Of a DNA stretch of 64,000 nt, positions 24,101 through 34,405 are shown piece after piece. The stretch is from Schoenobius gigantellus (taxonomy: Eukaryota; Arthropoda; Insecta; Lepidoptera; Crambidae): assembly GCA_963935595.1 (NCBI GenBank), contig OZ012549.1:22493318-22557317 (forward strand), read 5' to 3'. Each line of letters begins with the position of its first letter. Position 1 is the stretch's first letter. A program made the position numbers and the translations under genes. The notes under the pieces are model-generated. The model was not told the DNA's origin, ran no database searches, and worked only from the letters and a program-made list of their open reading frames with translations.

Positions 24101-25190
24101 ACTTACACAGGAAAAAGGAAAAGTACTAAAATTGCGAAAAGCTCTATATGGTTTAAAAGAAGCACCACGTTGTTGGAACAATAATATACACAATTTCTTT
24201 ATCAAAAATAAATATCAACAATCTAAATATGATTTTTGCTTATATTACAACAACGACACATGGATACTTATTTTTGTCGACGATATCCTAATATTAGGAA
24301 ATGGACAGGCAATTATAGAAAAATTAAGAAGAGAATATAATGCTAAGGATATGGGACAAATTAAAGAATACTTAGGAATGGAAATTTACAAAGAAAATAA
24401 TAACATGTATATAAAACAGGAAAAACTAATAAATAAAATATTAAAGAAATTTGGAATGGAAGAGTGTAAAGGAGCAGATACTCCGATGCAGAAAGAACAA
24501 CTTACTATTGGATCAACTGTTAATGTACCTTACAGGGAACTGATAGGGAGCCTAACATATCTTTCAATTACAACTAGACCAGACATAACATATGCAACTT
24601 CTCTACTAAGTAAATATTTAGACAAACCAACAGAACAGCATTGGAAAGCTACAAAGCGAATTTTACGGTATTTAAAACAAACCATAAATAAATGCCTTAT
24701 ATACTCTAAATCTAAGGAAGATAATCAACAACTAATCGCTTACTCAGATGCAGATTGGGCAAGCAACAGTGATCGCAAAAGCATAAGTGGATGTGCTGTA
24801 TACTATAAAGGTAATTTAATTTCATGGTTTTCAAAAACTCAGCCCACAGTAGCATTATCATCAGCAGAAGCCGAGTATGTCGCGGCGGCTACTACTACAG
24901 CTGAACTCATCTATTTAAAAAGTATATTGACTAACTTTTATAACTGTCCAATCAACACGTTGCTTTTAGTAGATAATCAAAGTGCAATAAAAATGATAAA
25001 CTGTAATGAAAATAGTCGAAGATCGAAGCACATTGATATCAAGTTTCATTTTGTAAAGGATGCTGTAAAATCTCACAATATAACAATCAACTATGTACCT
25101 AGTGATCAAAACATTTCTGATATATTTACAAAACCATTGAACAAAATAAAACACAATTATTTCTTGAAAGAATTAAATATATTTGATTAA
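21192..25190 (+). CDS. Copia gag-pol polyprotein, intact (1,332 aa)
   Basis: ATG at 21192 is the first methionine; the seven codons before it are only an open leader. Order: Gag of about 200 residues; zinc knuckle CX2CX4HX4C at residues 204-217; an unusual array of 11 heptads (QYRGQAA type) at 227-303; aspartic protease with DSG at Asp353; integrase with an HHCC finger from about 486 and the catalytic triad Asp540, Asp603, Glu639; reverse transcriptase with active site FVDD (Asp1030-1031, where many relatives have YVDD); RNase H with 'YSDADWAS' (Asp1186), 'SSAEAEY' and a terminal 'KHIDIKFHFVKD' block. The domain order PR-IN-RT-RH is diagnostic of Ty1/copia. No stop or frameshift is visible. 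Gag and pol are in one frame, as in Drosophila copia, where Gag excess comes from splicing; that is not testable here. Confidence 0.96.
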   Translation: MATQLNIPQLESGNFANWLFRIESLMAEKGCGAVLLLEKGDSQSELTKEQVIKMEAQAKNVIIQSLPDKHLEYIRGATTASEMICNLKNIFERKSTLSKLFLRKQLTELKFNSSTNIEEHIMKFDKLLRQLESNGSLVEEDDKVCLFLVSMQDAYKSTINALETTNMTLTLDYVKSKLLDAELKFKNEQKSSEIDHAFSATIICYICGKTGHIARQCTQRGRGQARQYTEHAIQYRGQAAQYRGHAAQYRGQAAQYRGQAAQYRGQVPQYRGRAAQYRGPGAQYRGQAAQYRGQATQYRGHVGRGQLELQREHQQHGYVMTEKNENLMFLAGTVTNNCYTCTESSNSIEWVIDSGCTEHLIIDKYEKYMYNIKNLECKRKIFVANGEYVLAEKEGTISLTCNKHTLTLNVLIIKNLSFNLLSVKKICNNKFNVTFFQDHVNIYKNNSCLTGYCKGNLFILKTGICNTNDSNVLSCNDNADKESLWHRRLGHVNRYGLKLMHLPISSKVCGPCMQGKSTRKPFPSSPKPRSRKVGELLHTDVAGPANIPGINGELYYQVIVDDFSHFVTVYLMKNKYEATDNLIHYIRKIENEMDTKVKYIRCDNGGEFKNNKLESFCNMKGITIKYTQPYSPQSNGVSERMNRTLYNKTRTQLIESQLPKHLWSEIIKASAYQLNHCPSSAINNQIPAELMYGKLDLTKLRILGSKSWSIIIPRGNKFNERAIEARMIVYAQNGYRLWDPKENKIIISRDTRFDETDTKYRPNEQGQKEEYIYIQENENNDRNEYTEENINIDQNEVTESTEINETEEGRPKRNIKKPEYLRDYETNYDGDIDINMAYCLNIINSEIEPNTYNEAIKKREWKEAIINELKAHKKLGTWESTILPQGQKAIDTRWVFRSKSDGTKKARLVAKGYQEENVYNVYAPVARISTVRLLLSISVQEGMPLRQLDIPTAFLNGELNKDTYIKYPEGLTQEKGKVLKLRKALYGLKEAPRCWNNNIHNFFIKNKYQQSKYDFCLYYNNDTWILIFVDDILILGNGQAIIEKLRREYNAKDMGQIKEYLGMEIYKENNNMYIKQEKLINKILKKFGMEECKGADTPMQKEQLTIGSTVNVPYRELIGSLTYLSITTRPDITYATSLLSKYLDKPTEQHWKATKRILRYLKQTINKCLIYSKSKEDNQQLIAYSDADWASNSDRKSISGCAVYYKGNLISWFSKTQPTVALSSAEAEYVAAATTTAELIYLKSILTNFYNCPINTLLLVDNQSAIKMINCNENSRRSKHIDIKFHFVKDAVKSHNITINYVPSDQNISDIFTKPLNKIKHNYFLKELNIFD
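21870..22100 (+). repeat. In-frame 21-bp minisatellite in gag, 11 units
   Basis: Eleven units of 21 bp ('caatacagaggacaagcagc' type) encode heptads QYRG(Q/H/P/R)xx. All units stay in frame and the third to seventh positions vary. The arginine/glycine content suits nucleic-acid binding beside the zinc knuckle. Open frames on the other strand here are shadows. Confidence 0.95.
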
Positions 25191-25619
25191 ATGTTTACAT
25201 AAAATTCTAAACTTAAAGTAACCTACACAATTTTTATCTACATAAAACTTAATTGCTATTTACAAAATACAGTTAATATAATTACTACTTATTCATCACA
25301 CTTATTAATAAAATATGGTCTTATTAACTTACACTAAAGAATTGGGTATTGCATTCTTATATTATAATTATTTGATTTGATGTATACTAATAAATAAAAT
25401 GTTTAGACAACTATCCTTTAATAATAAATACTTTGAATATGTACTATTGAGTAAATTGTTTAAATAGTATATTTTTGTTCACAACAGTATAGTATAGCTC
25501 ACAATGTATAAGTGAAATAATATGTTGTTAGTTAGTTTTTTTTTTAATGTATTTGGTAAAACATGTTTGTACATTTTTTGTAACTTTATTTTTGCAATGT
25601 TAAATTTAGAAATGTAACA

Positions 25620-25630
25620 TTGAGGGGGGA
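25620..25630 (+). promoter_or_regulatory. Polypurine tract of the Copia element
   Basis: 'ttgagggggga' lies immediately before the 3' LTR, the expected start point for plus-strand DNA synthesis. Confidence 0.9.
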
Positions 25631-25814
25631 TGTTAGAAAATAAGGATGTATGTGTTTATCCCTTTTGCTTGGTAAAATGAAAACCCCAAAAAATGTCATC
25701 TTCCTTCCCCTTGTTCTTGTGTGGTGTAAAATTAGGTTGTTGTGTTGATAAAGATATAATAAAGTAATTAATTGGTAAAGAAGACTTTTATTAAAATATC
25801 ATTGAAATCTAAAA
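25631..25814 (+). repeat. 3' LTR of the Copia element
   Basis: 184 bp, differing from the 5' LTR only at 25705 (T for C). Followed by the TSD 'attat'. Confidence 0.95.
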
Positions 25815-26544
25815 ATTATGAGACACGTTATATATGAATATGACAACAATTTTATTAAAATGTTGGTATAAAATCACACGAAAATATGCTTAATTTTCGT
25901 TGCGTCATAATCTGCAGTATTACATTTTTTACGTAAAATATGATTGGGCTGTATGGGTTTGGCTTCTTTTGCACTAATTGAAAATTAAAAAATATTAGTA
26001 TTACTAAATGCTAGGTTAGTATAATTAATTAATTGCTTGATTTGTGTTTTTATTCTTATTATACTAATTTGTTTCCAATTCAATTCAAAATCTTTATTGC
26101 ATATCATAATTTGTAAAATAGGTGGTTCACAAAAAATAAGTAAGTACATTATGGATCCGTTGGGCACGCAATCGTTGAATAAGAGAGAGGAAGCTTATTA
26201 TTATTAGGTCCCTACTATTGTCTTATTTACAGATCATAAAGCTAAATTATACGAAGATCACGGCAATTATAAATATTTGAATAAATAGACAACCTTAAAC
26301 AATATTTTAATATAAAAAGTTTTTATTTATATGGTATTATAATTACACTGAATTTCATAATTAATTCCAGTATTACGTCTTTCATTATTTCCTCGCAATT
26401 ATTGAGAAAAGCACTATACATACCTCGGCGGGAATGGGATTGCCGGACTCGTAATAATTGTCAAGACCTCGCTCACGCTCGGCCTTGAAAGCATTACTCG
26501 TCCGGCAATCCCTAACTTCCCGGCCTCTGCAGTAATGTACTATT

Positions 26545-27635
26545 ACTATATTATTCGTATTTGCATTATTTTCTTTAATGAAACACGAATTTTTTTGAGT
26601 AGTATATAAACGTTACGAGAAAACTATTCGCTGCTTCATCCATTCGTTACGAATAAATTTGTCTACAAACTTACATATCGATGACTTTGATCGATTCGCC
26701 ACGTTATTTAGCGATGTCAGTCATATGTAAATCCCATACATTTTGTTCTAATTGAACTTCGTTATCGTTTTTGGATTGTCACTTTGTCTAGGCTCCCTGT
26801 ACTTATTACAAACTATTTTTAATAATCACCAATTAAAATAGTGCAGTTCGAGGTTAAAGTGTGGGTAGTTTGAATTAAAAGAGGAAATAACCGTGAACGT
26901 ACAGGTAATTTATAAGTAAGTAGATAATTTAGTCGTTAGGAGTATGCAATCAGAACACCATATTGGTGTTTCTCTTCGTCTATAACGGCTTAGAGAGTAC
27001 TCGTAGCAGTTATCGTTTAGTCTACATTTGACTGATTCTTCTTTCGACAGCATAGTCTATTATCGACAGATTCTTCACAGACAGAGTCTGAAAAAAGAAA
27101 ATGATCTCAAAAAAGAACAAGCCATAAAATACTTAACCTAAACAGCCCGTATTAGGATCTAAAAATTGATAATTTATAAATTATTGTATAAATTTTATTA
27201 ATCATATTCGCCAATAAACTTTATTCAGTTTGGCGATACTGCATAAATTTTGTAATGTGTTAAAAATGGTTGAGAAAAAAATAAATAAAAGATATTTCAT
27301 GTAAATTATACTAAATAAAAATTATTGTATAAATTTTGTTTTACATAAATTATACTAAGCAAAACTTTTTCTTTTGGATTAGTAGAGTCAGCGGATATTA
27401 TTGAATCTATCTGGTTCTATATAAGAGTAAGTATACTACCTGTGCCCTTAATTAGTTATATCTATACTAATACAAACTTCCAATCCCCGTTTTACCCCCT
27501 TAGGGGTGCAGTTTCATAAAATGCATTGTTAGAGGATGTCTACATCCTATAAGGAGCCTACCTGCCAAATTTCAAGTTTGCAGATGTTATAGTTTCTGAG
27601 ATTTCATGATTAATCAGGGAGTGGTATTTTGCTTT
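26545..27635. other. Non-coding stretch
   Basis: No coding signal. Part of it (about 27470-27620, 'ttttacccccttaggggtgc') belongs to the dispersed 'accccttaggggt' repeat theme. Two similar phrases ('attgtataaattttattaat', 'attgtataaattttgtttta') at 27180-27200 and 27320-27345 suggest a small duplication. Confidence 0.45.
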
Positions 27636-27914
27636 TATACACGGCTTTTTTTTTATCACCCTGGAAAATTTAAGGAACGGTTCACGACATGGTATTAGAA
27701 TGATTTAAATATGAATAAAAAAAATAACTCACATACTTAATTTTATATAAATTTTCTAGAAAATCCAAAAAATGCTGCACTAGTTGAAGGCAACATTTTT
27801 TGAGATTTTTTAAAAAAATTTATTTCATTTTTTTTTTAATTTTTATATAATAATGGATATGTCCTGAAGCGTCCTTAATGATGTTTCAGGGTGATAAAAA
27901 AATAACCGTGTATA
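27636..27914. mobile_element. MITE, best-preserved copy (279 bp)
   Basis: Terminal inverted repeats of about 45 bp: 'tatacacggctttttt...' at the left, and at the right the complement of 'tatacacggttatttttt', extending to 'ggacgcttc'. It shares internal 'gacatggtattagaatgatt' and 'aaaaaatgctgcact' with the copies at 4954 and 33135. A TA dinucleotide at each end is compatible with Tc1/mariner-type targeting. There is no coding capacity. Confidence 0.85.
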
Positions 27915-28261
27915 TAGATTAAGTATACTAGCTGTGCCCGCAAACTACGTTACGACTTAAAAGACTTCAACGCCTTCTTAGTTTCGTCACTTCTATATTT
28001 TTCCTTGATTTTCATTTTTCATTGATTCTCCTCTTCTATTGGTTGTAGCGTGATATTACATAGCCTAAAGCCTTCCTTGGTAAATGGACTATCCAACACA
28101 AAAGTATTCTTTTAATTCGGACCAGTACTTAGTTCCAGAGATTATCGTGTTCAACCAAACAAACAAACAAACTCTTCAGCTTTATAATAATAGTAAGTAA
28201 GTATAAATAGATAATGCCGATTATGTAGTTTCCATTTTTTCATGTTATTGATTACAAGTAA

Positions 28262-28470
28262 CTAGCTTTCCGCTCGCGACTTCGTCCGCGTTATTTTTGT
28301 TTTCCCGTGGGAATTTTATATTTTCCCGTAGGAAAATAACCTTATGTCCTTCCCCTGGTCTCGAACTATCCCTATACCAACTTTCATTAAAAATCAGTTC
28401 AGTAGTTTCGAAGCCTATTCAATACAAACAAACAAACAAACAAACAATCAAATCTTTCCTCATTATAATA
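28262..28470 (+). repeat. Lepidopteran interspersed repeat, 'ctttccgctcgcg' family, with (CAAA)n
   Basis: Starts 'ctagctttccgctcgcgac' and continues 'cgtgggaattttatattttc'; ends with an (ACAA)n run at about 28427-28445 and 'tcctcattataatattagtt'. This 3' form is a very frequent lepidopteran ending. Confidence 0.75.
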
Positions 28471-28649
28471 TTAGTTATGCAACAAAATTGACGGTAATAA
28501 GGTAATAGTGAGTGTTTCAATAACAAATTCGCTAACTATACTTAGTGCATAAATTTAATACTAGTTATTGCATATGGTAGATAATCAAAAAATATTATCA
28601 TAGGGAAGGGAACTTATGTGATTCTTATAATATAAGTAATAGTAGTGAG

Positions 28650-28829
28650 ATGATGAATAATAATACGTTACATAATAGTAATAATGATTTCTGTACTTCT
28701 AATATAAATGATAATATTAAAGTTACTGACAATGATCAAGTACAACAAAATGAGGTGCAAGAATTTGTAAAAACTACTCGCTGTGGCAGAGTAATTAGGG
28801 CACCTACAAAGTTTAATGATTATATTTAG
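28650..28829 (+). pseudogene. C-terminal end of a Ty3/gypsy-like polyprotein
   Basis: Fifty-nine codons run to a TAG. The last residues, 'TRCGRVIRAPTKFNDY', match the basic R-x-G-R-x-x-x-x-P-x-x-F-x-D-Y ending found at the integrase C-terminus of Ty3/gypsy elements. Ninety bases later come a purine tract and an LTR-like start, which fits the 3' end of such an element. The rest of gag-pol is absent. Confidence 0.65.
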
Positions 28830-28915
28830 TTTTACAACAATATGATTCTGATTCAATACTGATTGTATGTGCCGTGTAAGCATTGTTAATTATTTTATTA
28901 AGATTTAATTGTAAC

Positions 28916-29123
28916 TTAAAAGGGGGGATGTTTATGGATTAACGTTATGTTATCTGTGCTAATTTTCCTAGAAGTATAGTCTCTGTTTCCGCTTGGATGT
29001 AGATTAACTATGTTCATGGAGAAGTGTGTAATTGAATAAAAAACGTACAAGTTTTATGATATTTTATTTCCTAAATTAACAATTGATTAGAAACAAAACA
29101 ACATATTTTTTTACTACAACAAC
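28916..29123 (+). mobile_element. Polypurine tract and solo 3' LTR-like end of the gypsy remnant
   Basis: 'aaaaggggggatgtttatgg' gives a purine tract followed by TGTTT, a usual LTR start, at 28929. An 'aataaaa' signal lies at about 29034. The end near 29123 ('ctacaacaaca') is a guess, as no 5' LTR or TSD can be found in the window. Confidence 0.55.
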
Positions 29124-29419
29124 AAAAAATATCCCATACGCCAATAAAAACAGGTTCACGCACATAATTTCTTTTCAAAATCTGCCAAATGTAAAATCTG
29201 TCCAATGAAGAAACAAAAAAGTCTCATCAGTTCGGTCATCTATACTAATAGCTGAATTGATACAAGGCGGAAGAAACTACCTAATGTGGAATCTGTAAAT
29301 AATTAAAATAATAGACATAGTCTATTATTTTAATTATTTACAGTGTCAAACGAAGAATTTATCACAAATGTAGATGAAACTGCCCCTATGCCACGATTAC
29401 TGATAGTATTTTTTTGTAG

Positions 29420-29628
29420 GTGTTCGAGGACTTCACAACTTGGAGATAAACGTCCCTGGCGCAGTCCTGGTTGGTGAAACCGTCACTCTAGAATGTAGCT
29501 GGCAGCTTGAGGACGAAGAAGCGCTGTACAGTGTCAAGTGGTACCGTGGTCGAGAAGAATTCTACAGATACATTCCCAAAGAACTGCCACATACGCGTGT
29601 CTTCCCTTTGCCAGGAATCGAGGTCGAT
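29420..29628 (+). CDS. beat-like: Internal exon of a beaten-path-like immunoglobulin-domain gene
   Basis: The exon is bounded by a pyrimidine tract plus AG (29418-29419) and by GTAAGT (29629-29634). It starts with two bases of a split codon and ends on a codon boundary, giving 69 codons in one open frame. The residues form the N-terminal half of the first V-type Ig domain of the Beat family: 'VPGAVLVGETVTLECSW' with the first Ig cysteine, then 'LYSVKWYRGREEFYRYIPKE', the family's hallmark, and 'VFPLPGIEVD'. Beat proteins are secreted or membrane-anchored neuronal ligands that bind Side receptors during axon guidance. The second cysteine and other exons are not found in the window, so introns must be long. 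Which of the several beat paralogues this is cannot be said. It is the only convincing host exon here. Confidence 0.88.
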
Positions 29629-29639
29629 GTAAGTGTTAT

Positions 29640-30785
29640 ACTTATTCTTTTTTTTTTTTGTTAGATCGCAGGAGACCATTATGATCATATACTTTCCCAA
29701 ATCGCAAAGTACGATAATGTTAAAACGTTATCCATAATTAGCATAATAAATTTTATCACATTTTTTGTCTTTTCTTGGTTCATGTTTATTTGCTTTTTGG
29801 TTTATTTTTTTTTCTAACTAGTAGGTATGTCGCTACAAAAATGCCCAATCTTCACATTTCTGGGATAAAAAAAAATATTTAGAGAGAGACCGCCATATTG
29901 CATTAAAGCACAAACTTTTATTGCAATAAATTAGGTATATTTATAATTTCACTTAAGCTTCCATAAAAAACTAACACTGCTTAATATTATTATAGTGTGC
30001 ATATGCACTTATTGTATTCTAATACTTCTTTATAAATATATATAAACTACGTAATAAAAACACGGAAACTTGCCTTTATACGTCGGTGTATTTACTTACC
30101 GCATATTACCCCATATTGTAGGTATTCTTTGAAACCTCTTAATGGTATGACAAACTTTTTTCATTCCAATTAGGATCAATCACTCTTTGACCCAGTTAAG
30201 TCCCTTTCCATATTGAAAAGTATTTGTTAGATATCCTTTATTTAGACTTAATAAATTAGAGGCTTGCCTTAGGGATACATACAATGTTGAAGCATAACAA
30301 TGCTGTCACGGAGCGGTATATTTGAATTATGAGCTCGACAGTTTGAAATGTTTTGTTACACAGTTATAAATAAATGTTTTTAGGGGAGTGTGATTGGACA
30401 TTTCAACAAAATTTAATATTTAAGGTTGACTGAGAAAACGAAAATACTGACTTTGTAAATAGTACTGTATCTTTAGTATTAATTACTTTGGTTCACAATG
30501 AAAGCAAGAAGAGGCGATACTTTTATAGAAATAAATAAATAAATAAACAATTGTTGAATTCATCGATTATACCAAGTTTATACACTAGAAGATTGACGAT
30601 TGCAGTAGGATACACACTAAAATGTAATATAACTCGAATTCTGTTGATATTTTTAAAAAAGTTTTATTTAAATTACAATAGAAAGATAACAGCAAAGAAC
30701 TATGAAAATCCATTATGCGATTGATTCAATTGATATACTCTACTTGAAATCTTTCGCGATATATGTAAGTGCCGCGATCATTGAT
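29640..30785. other. Probable beat-like intron sequence
   Basis: No further exon with Beat similarity is seen, only AT-rich sequence and small A-runs such as (AAAT)n near 30530-30546. If the exon model is right, this is intronic. Confidence 0.5.
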
Positions 30786-30789
30786 AGTG

Positions 30790-31140
30790 ATCATCAAGAA
30801 GGGATTTTAAAAAATTTTAACCCTAAAGGGATGAAATAGGGGTTGCAAGTTGGTATGGAAAAATCTTTAAATTAGCAAAGATTTTGATAAAACTTGAGAT
30901 TTATGCTCTTAAAAATATTTCATTGAACACGTGTTTCATGATTTATTGGATATCACCCCCTTTGGGTGCAAATAGGGGTTGAAAGTTTCTATGAAAAATA
31001 TTTAGAATCTACTCTAATTTCTATAAAATTTATTTTTCGGGCTTAAATAGGCTACAAAATCATTTTTCCTACGGGAAAATATAAATTCCCACGGGAAAAC
31101 AATAATAACGCGGGCGAAGCCGCGAGCGGAAAGCTAGTTA
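30790..31140 (-). repeat. Lepidopteran interspersed repeat (pair with 59277-59612)
   Basis: Collinear with 59277-59612 over about 340 bp: 'ttaaccctaaagggatgaaa', 'atttcattgaacacgtgttt', 'caaataggggttgaaa', and the end 'cgcgggcgaagccgcgagcg'. The ctttccgctcgcg terminus is on the minus strand relative to the copies at 4812 and 28262. Confidence 0.8.
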
Positions 31141-31299
31141 TGAATATGAAATAGTAACACCGACTGAGTCCTCACAACTACTTAAAATACACCGAAGGGC
31201 ACAGAATGTGCGTAAAAATGTTTCCTTGAACTCTTCACTGAGAAAAATTCGTATATCCGTCCTCGCCCATTATATCGATATTACTAATTTTACATGATC

Positions 31300-31750
31300 A
31301 AGGTCACCCAAAGAGTAATGGACAAAACTATACTCGGGGTTTCTCTGCGGGATCGAATGGAATTGATGAGATCCGTGGGTGAACTAATTTAAATAGCCCG
31401 AAGATTTGTGACGTAAGAACCTGTGAACAGGACAGTAGGCTTACTTTTGAACCAATTTCGATCGATCGACATTGAGATTGTGATTTTTCGTAGGCTTATT
31501 GTTGTGCATTGGCTGAAAACGGAGCCCTTATTGCGCGAATTTTGGATGAACCAAACTCAGTATTATATAATTTTCTCAAAATACGGATCCAATTTGGCGC
31601 TAGTGTTGTTACTCGTAATACGAAAAATCGCAAGCCCAATGACGATCCCTCGGAATTGATTCAAGAGTAAGCCTGCTGGTTGCTCGCAGGACTGACGGCC
31701 GCTGGGATGGAAAGTTCCACGAGTGGTAACCGCGTACTGGAAGATGCTGT
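31300..31750 (+). pseudogene. RTE-type LINE C-terminal remnant, broken
   Basis: 'KVTQRVMDKTILGVSLRDR' (31300-31360) and 'ARRTDGRWDGK' (about 31685-31720) are two consecutive blocks of the RTE-type polymerase C-terminus seen better at 41555-42014. They are separated here by about 300 bp of foreign or decayed sequence, with stops in all frames. The 78-codon open frame at 31423 lies in that insert and is not the LINE frame. Confidence 0.7.
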
Positions 31751-31759
31751 GTTGATTTA

Positions 31760-33134
31760 CAGGGGAAGTCTTATTTCTAGATTTTTATTAAGGTTAGTCT
31801 ATCCTTATCATTATAATAGTTCAGGACCACACGTCACTTAATAATGCATTAAAATAAATTGACGTCTCTGAACTAGGCAGTAAGAAATTTAATGGAACGA
31901 ATAAAACCTTTTTAGACTTTGCGTCTTGATACATCTTAGAAATATATCAGTCGAGAAAAATAAGGTATTGTTATAAAACATTGTAACGAGTTATAAATTC
32001 AATATATTTTGTTCTAAGATATGGTAATATAAGCAAACTACTGGTAATATAAGTCACACTTAATAACCATTAAGATATTTTGTATCTAGTCTACGAGTAT
32101 TAAGCAAAAACGCAGAAAATGCTTCATGAGCAAAAAATCGGGTGAAGGTCTGCGGTTTCTAACACGTAGGAAAATTCGGGTCACATAGCTCTTACAAAAA
32201 CGTCTATGACGACTTTCCAACTCCTATAACGTGATGTTGGTGTTGTAGAGTTTAGTAGCGTTTGCTCGCGAGCTTCTTTTCGCCTAGGTCACTTTATTTA
32301 GATTCTCATCATGAAATGAGGCCTTCATGAATAAGAACCACAAAAAGATGATCAAGTTCTCAAAATCTAGACTTATTGAAAAGTAGTATAAAACACCTAA
32401 AATGCACATCAAATATCTTACCTTTATCTGTGTCGGCTACAATAATCTTACTAAGATCAATGAATTTTAAACATTGAAAATTATAAAGAATATGCATGGC
32501 TCCCACTAGACCTGGGGCGTTATTCTGCTAATCTAACATTGTGATTGAGTCTTGATAGCGTTGCATTAAAACAGCTTTTGTCACTTTTATACGCTTTTCG
32601 TAGTGAAGTTTATTTGTACTTCAATCGCTTGATAAGTTAACTAGTGGCAAATGTTTTAGTTAGTTTTCGGGTAACTATCTTAAAAACCACTCTATTGAAG
32701 CCTCATTGACACGCCATAAATGATTTAACGCTAGCAGAATTAGGCCCCTGGATGGACTGCTGTATATCAAGATATTGAGACAAGGATAGATACGAACGAA
32801 TAGATACATAGATAGGTACCTCAGAAATTAATATAGGTATTGTTGTATATAGCTTTTGTTGTAGGTCATTAGGCGTCGGATTTCTGATATAATTTTAGGT
32901 CATATTGGAAATTTTGCTCCTTAACAACAGTGTTAAGCTATCAAAATCATTTAAGGGAGGAGGTTCAAATTCGCATCGTGGATATTCTGATTATTGTGAG
33001 TAGCAAGGCTCATATAACTTCACACTGTTTTAATACCGGAGTTACTTAATTAAACTTTAACACACGTTATAAAGAACATAATATCCATATATCGAAATAA
33101 TAGACATATTGGGGAATATCGGAGTTTACTACAC
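31760..33134. other. Non-coding stretch, nothing recognised
   Basis: AT-rich, without a convincing exon, terminal inverted repeat or LINE motif. Confidence 0.5.
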
Positions 33135-33404
33135 TATACAGGGTTACTTTTTTATCACCCAGGAAAATTTAAGGGACGCTTCACGACATGGTGGTGGAAT
33201 GATTTAAATATGAATAAAAAAAATAACTCACCTTCTAAATTTTATATTAATTTTCTAAAATATCCAAATAATGCTGTACTAGTTGAGAGCAGCATTTATA
33301 GAGATTTTTTTTATTTTACTTTTTTTAATTTTTTATAATTGATGTGTCCTGATTCCTGAAGCGTCCCTTAAATTTTCCGCGGTGATAAAAAATAACCGTG
33401 TATA
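33135..33404. mobile_element. MITE, second near-complete copy (270 bp)
   Basis: Same family as 27636-27914: 'tatacagggttacttttttatc' type left end, 'gacgcttcacgacatgg', 'aatgctgtactagttgagag', and right end 'aataaccgtgtata'. It differs by scattered substitutions and small indels. Confidence 0.85.
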
Positions 33405-34071
33405 AAGAAATGATTTAACTGTGTATTTGATATATTTTTTATTGTACACAATTGTGAGTTACGTACAAGGGCGAGCTTATCTCTTAAAGAGATCTCTAAC
33501 AGCCAACCCTAGCAGGTGTATTGAGATTTTGACTTCGATCGTAAAAAAAAAACAATTAGAAGAATTTCATTTGTTCTTTTTCCTTCGATATGTTTTCATT
33601 CTCATGCTAGTGTAGTTTTCAATTGTGTTCATGTTTGTTATTCTTTAAGTTACAAGGAACGATATACAGCGATGAAGGATCAGTCCAAATATTGTTGCAA
33701 ATATTTCCACAAATCTCATGAATCTCTTAAAAGCATGCCCCTAACATAAAACCAATTGAATACTTGCATGTTTCGTATATAAATAAAATTATATGAATAG
33801 AGATAATTTCATCTATGATATTGCCAATACACATTTTAATGCAGCAGTAAATAAAGTTCACATGTTTCGTTACATGATTCACCCATGCACTTTGTGTAGG
33901 TATCCACGTAAATAAGTCAGTTATCAGAACCAATAAGCAAGGGTACCTACATGGCGTTTATTTCTGCCGATCACGCAACCAACCTCGTCATATCACAATA
34001 ACTGAATCGATAGGAACGAATATAGCGCAAAGTAAACTTTTGCTGTTGCTACATTTTAACGAAAAGTACTG
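33405..34071. other. Non-coding flank of the BEL element
   Basis: Short open frames at 33421 (+) and 33727 (-) have no recognisable domain. The last five bases, 'tactg' (34067-34071), are the left target duplication of the BEL element. Confidence 0.5.
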
Positions 34072-34392
34072 TGTTGCGGCATGGACGAAGGACCTTATGA
34101 ATTTGATGAGCCTGCCTTACCTTATTGTTAGATGCGCTAGTTCAATATTCCTTTTCTTTCTGTCGCTTATTTTGCTCCGTTCTTTATATTTCTTGCGGCG
34201 ATAAACTTAATTTTGTGTCGGCGGTGGTATTAATAATTCTTAGTGACATATATATTTTCTTCTTTTTTTGACAGCGTATGTTCTATGGTAAGCAGGCGAA
34301 AATAGCGGATGAAGTGCGATATGAAATGAGTTTGAATTATGTAGGTGTGAGCGAGATGTATGAATATGAAGGATAAGGAGAGAGCGCTAACA
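34072..34392 (-). repeat. 3' LTR of the BEL/Pao element
   Basis: 321 bp, identical to 40078-40398 apart from one transition at 34291. Confidence 0.95.
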
Positions 34393-34405
34393 TTCCCCCC
34401 GACCT
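34393..34405 (-). promoter_or_regulatory. Polypurine tract of the BEL/Pao element
   Basis: On the minus strand 'ggtcggggggaat' directly precedes the 3' LTR. Confidence 0.85.

Larger units (their letters stand above)
20905..25814 (+). mobile_element. Complete Copia-type LTR retrotransposon (4,910 bp)
   Basis: It has two 184-bp LTRs, a copia-like primer site, one long gag-pol ORF and a purine tract. It is flanked by the 5-bp duplication 'attat' (20900-20904 and 25815-25819). The empty target exists in copy A of the local duplication, which proves the ends. One substitution separates the LTRs (C at 20979, T at 25705) and the ORF has no stop, so insertion is recent and the element may still be able to move. 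Confidence 0.96.
20474..26544 (+). repeat. 1.16-kb duplicated unit, copy B, split by Copia
   Basis: The left part, 20474-20904, and right part, 25815-26544, together align with copy A over about 1,156 bp with a few percent substitutions and small indels. The Copia element and its 5-bp TSD account for all extra length. The order is tandem head-to-tail. Confidence 0.9.

Noticed and set aside
31423..31659. 78-codon plus-strand frame
   Set aside because: It lies in the foreign segment between two blocks of a broken RTE-type LINE and matches nothing recognised.
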